Source: Chloroflexota bacterium
Lineage (GTDB): Bacteria > Chloroflexota > Anaerolineae > Anaerolineales > UBA4823
Direction of reading: 5' to 3'
NCBI GenBank assembly: GCA_029265355.1
Contig: JAJUJL010000019.1
Span: forward strand, 16,070 to 80,069
DNA length: 64,000 nt
In this document: one piece after another, positions 63,149 through 64,000 of the stretch
Numbering within the stretch: the stretch's first letter is position 1
How the letters are laid out: every line of letters begins with the position of its first letter
Notes under the pieces: model-generated
What the model was told of the DNA's origin: nothing
The model's database searches: none
What the model saw: the letters and a program-made list of their open reading frames with translations, nothing else
Made by a program: the position numbers and the translations under genes

Positions 63149-63391
63149 TCAACCCAGGATGAGGGCAAATAAACGCGAAAACAGAAAATCCAAGAGGCCT
63201 AAGAGGGCGCTCATACCAAAGGTTACAATCAAAACAATCACCGTCAGGTTAACTGCTTCCTGTCGGGTAGGCCAGTTGACCTTTCGCAGCTCGCCAACGG
63301 TCTCCCTGAAGTAACGCTGAATGGCGTTGGGCTGCTTCCGCTCGGCGCTTTTGCTTTTTTCATCTTTGGCCAATGCGGCCTCCTTACTCAT
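63149..63391 (-). CDS. secE: Preprotein translocase subunit SecE
   Basis: 80 residues. A Lys/Glu/Ala-rich cytoplasmic N-terminus is followed by the conserved amphipathic segment AIQRYFRETVGELRKVNWPTRQEAVNLT and a single TM helix (VIVLIVTFGMSALLGLLDFLF). This short form is usual outside enterobacteria. It clamps SecY in the translocon. It lies between tRNA-Trp and nusG, the standard bacterial order, which confirms the call. Confidence 0.96.
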   Translation of the reverse strand: MSKEAALAKDEKSKSAERKQPNAIQRYFRETVGELRKVNWPTRQEAVNLTVIVLIVTFGMSALLGLLDFLFSRLFALILG

Positions 63392-63459
63392 TCTTTAGCC
63401 TTTTCTGGCAATTGCGAACTGCCTTCCCAGCTCATTTTTGCCAAACTTTTACGGACAAA

Positions 63460-63481
63460 ACGCCGCCTCAGGAGACGGCGT
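63460..63481 (-). terminator. Small hairpin between tRNA-Trp and secE
   Basis: ACGCCG and CGGCGT pair around a partly paired 10-base loop. On the minus strand TTTTGTCC follows. It is weak, and may be a processing or attenuation site in the tRNA-secE transcript. Confidence 0.4.
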
Positions 63482-63494
63482 CGTCCAGCTTAGG

Positions 63495-63567
63495 CAGGCC
63501 AGGCAGGACTCGAACCCACAACCGCTCGTTTTGGAGACGAGAGCTCTACCAATTGAGCTACTGGCCT
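63495..63567 (-). tRNA. tRNA-Trp (anticodon CCA)
   Basis: On the minus strand the acceptor arms AGGCCAG and CTGGCCT pair perfectly. The D-arm is GCTC...GAGC, the anticodon stem CTCGT/ACGAG encloses the loop with CCA, and the T-arm has the GTTCGAGTC core. The 3' CCA is not encoded (CCT follows). It lies between rpmG and secE, as in many bacteria. Confidence 0.97.
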
Positions 63568-63647
63568 GTGGTCGTCTCAGTCGAGGAGGACTGCACGCCA
63601 CCTGCCGCTGAGCAGCCGGTGAAGCGCGACCCTCCTCGACCAGTCGA

Positions 63648-63815
63648 TCACTTCGACTCGCGGTGCAGTGTGTGCCTCCGGCAGCGCGGGCAGAATTTTT
63701 TCAATTCCATACGCCCCGGATCATTGCGACGATTCTTTTCCGTCGTGTAGTTGCGCTCTTTGCACTCAGTGCACGCCATTGTAATGACCGGGCGAACATC
63801 TTTCTTTGAAGCCAT
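63648..63815 (-). CDS. rpmG: Ribosomal protein L33
   Basis: 55 residues on the minus strand. The sequence starts [19 protein letters not shown], then [29 protein letters not shown]. It carries two CxxC pairs (CTEC and CPRC), so this is the zinc-binding form of L33. It is a small large-subunit protein near the E site. Its place between tuf and tRNA-Trp/secE is the conserved order. No strong ribosome-binding site is seen before the ATG at 63815. Confidence 0.96.
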   Translation of the reverse strand: MASKKDVRPVITMACTECKERNYTTEKNRRNDPGRMELKKFCPRCRRHTLHRESK

Positions 63816-63857
63816 ATCGATTTATCCGGCGCTGCACTAAGACAGCGCCCCTCCTGA

Positions 63858-64000
63858 CTAATCCAGAATCTCAGTGATCACACCAGCGCCAACGGTCAGA
63901 CCGCCTTCGCGGATGGCGAACTTCGAGCCCTGCTCCAGCGCTACCGGCACGATCAGCTCCACTTCCATCACCACATTGTCTCCAGGCATCACCATTTCTA
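63858..64000 (-). CDS. tuf: Elongation factor Tu, C-terminal part
   Basis: Only the last 46 codons or so are in the window. On the minus strand they read [46 protein letters not shown] followed by TAG, which is the end of domain 3 of EF-Tu (the [13 protein letters not shown] tail is diagnostic). EF-Tu carries aminoacyl-tRNA to the ribosome as a GTP complex. It is upstream of rpmG in the same direction. The 5' part lies beyond the window. Confidence 0.97.
   Translation of the reverse strand, partial: EMVMPGDNVVMEVELIVPVALEQGSKFAIREGGLTVGAGVITEILD

Overview
The window looks like chromosomal DNA of a member of the Chloroflexota, most likely class Anaerolineae. This is inference from gene content, not a database match. 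Supporting points are Thr/Pro-rich linkers on exported proteins, many long palindromic intergenic repeats, a split cytochrome b6/subunit IV with a multiheme cytochrome c, a NurA-HerA pair, and the order tuf-rpmG-tRNA-Trp-secE-nusG-rplK-rplA-rplJ-rplL. I see no prophage, transposase, CRISPR array or replication origin.

Layout. 1-5.8 kb: end of a metal-ion ABC permease, then a TetR regulator with its own promoter and a 29-bp operator, followed by a MacAB-like exporter (two FtsX-type permeases, ATPase, membrane-fusion lipoprotein). 5.9-11.3 kb: a small membrane protein overlapping a 1447-residue STAND/TPR NTPase, then a small membrane protein. 11.3-18.5 kb: a YgjP-type metallopeptidase, a large membrane-anchored pullulanase, an SH3-like lipoprotein and an S10 peptidase. 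18.6-24.4 kb: an operon for a 12-helix protein of heme-copper-oxidase layout that lacks the helix VII His pair, with an FGE-fold lipoprotein, a CtaB-like farnesyltransferase and a 6-TM protein. A CRP/FNR-type dyad lies upstream, and next to it is a PAS domain fused to a UbiA prenyltransferase. 24.5-32.7 kb: a creatininase-family amidohydrolase with a decayed N-terminal duplicate, then an oligopeptide ABC operon (binding lipoprotein, permease, permease-ATPase fusion, ATPase) ending in a URO-D-family gene. 32.9-38.8 kb: PPK2, a diheme peroxidase, an acyltransferase, a SWIM protein, a YvlD-like membrane protein and a GNAT protein.

39-49.3 kb: a PilZ protein and a nurA/HAS-barrel/herA operon, an AAC(6')-like acetyltransferase, an SDR, a Nudix hydrolase, a transglycosylase and a 4-TM protein reading divergently across one shared operator, then a two-component system. 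49.8-51.2 kb: rpe and rpiA. 51.5-56.8 kb: a b6/IV-type cytochrome bc operon with a Rieske protein, a triheme cytochrome c and a GltD-like iron-sulfur flavoprotein as first gene. 57-59.7 kb: two small monoheme cytochromes, an FlpD/MvhD-like fragment and a decayed GAF sensor. 59.9-64 kb: the ribosomal protein/transcription-elongation cluster with an L10 leader, all on the minus strand.

Four copies of a roughly 115-bp double-stem-loop repeat lie between 36.5 and 44.2 kb, always between genes. Together the respiratory genes (bc complex, c-type cytochromes, diheme peroxidase, heme-copper-type protein with heme o synthase homologue) describe a respiring or redox-flexible cell. Peptide import, pullulanase and peptidase genes point to a heterotroph living on polymers.
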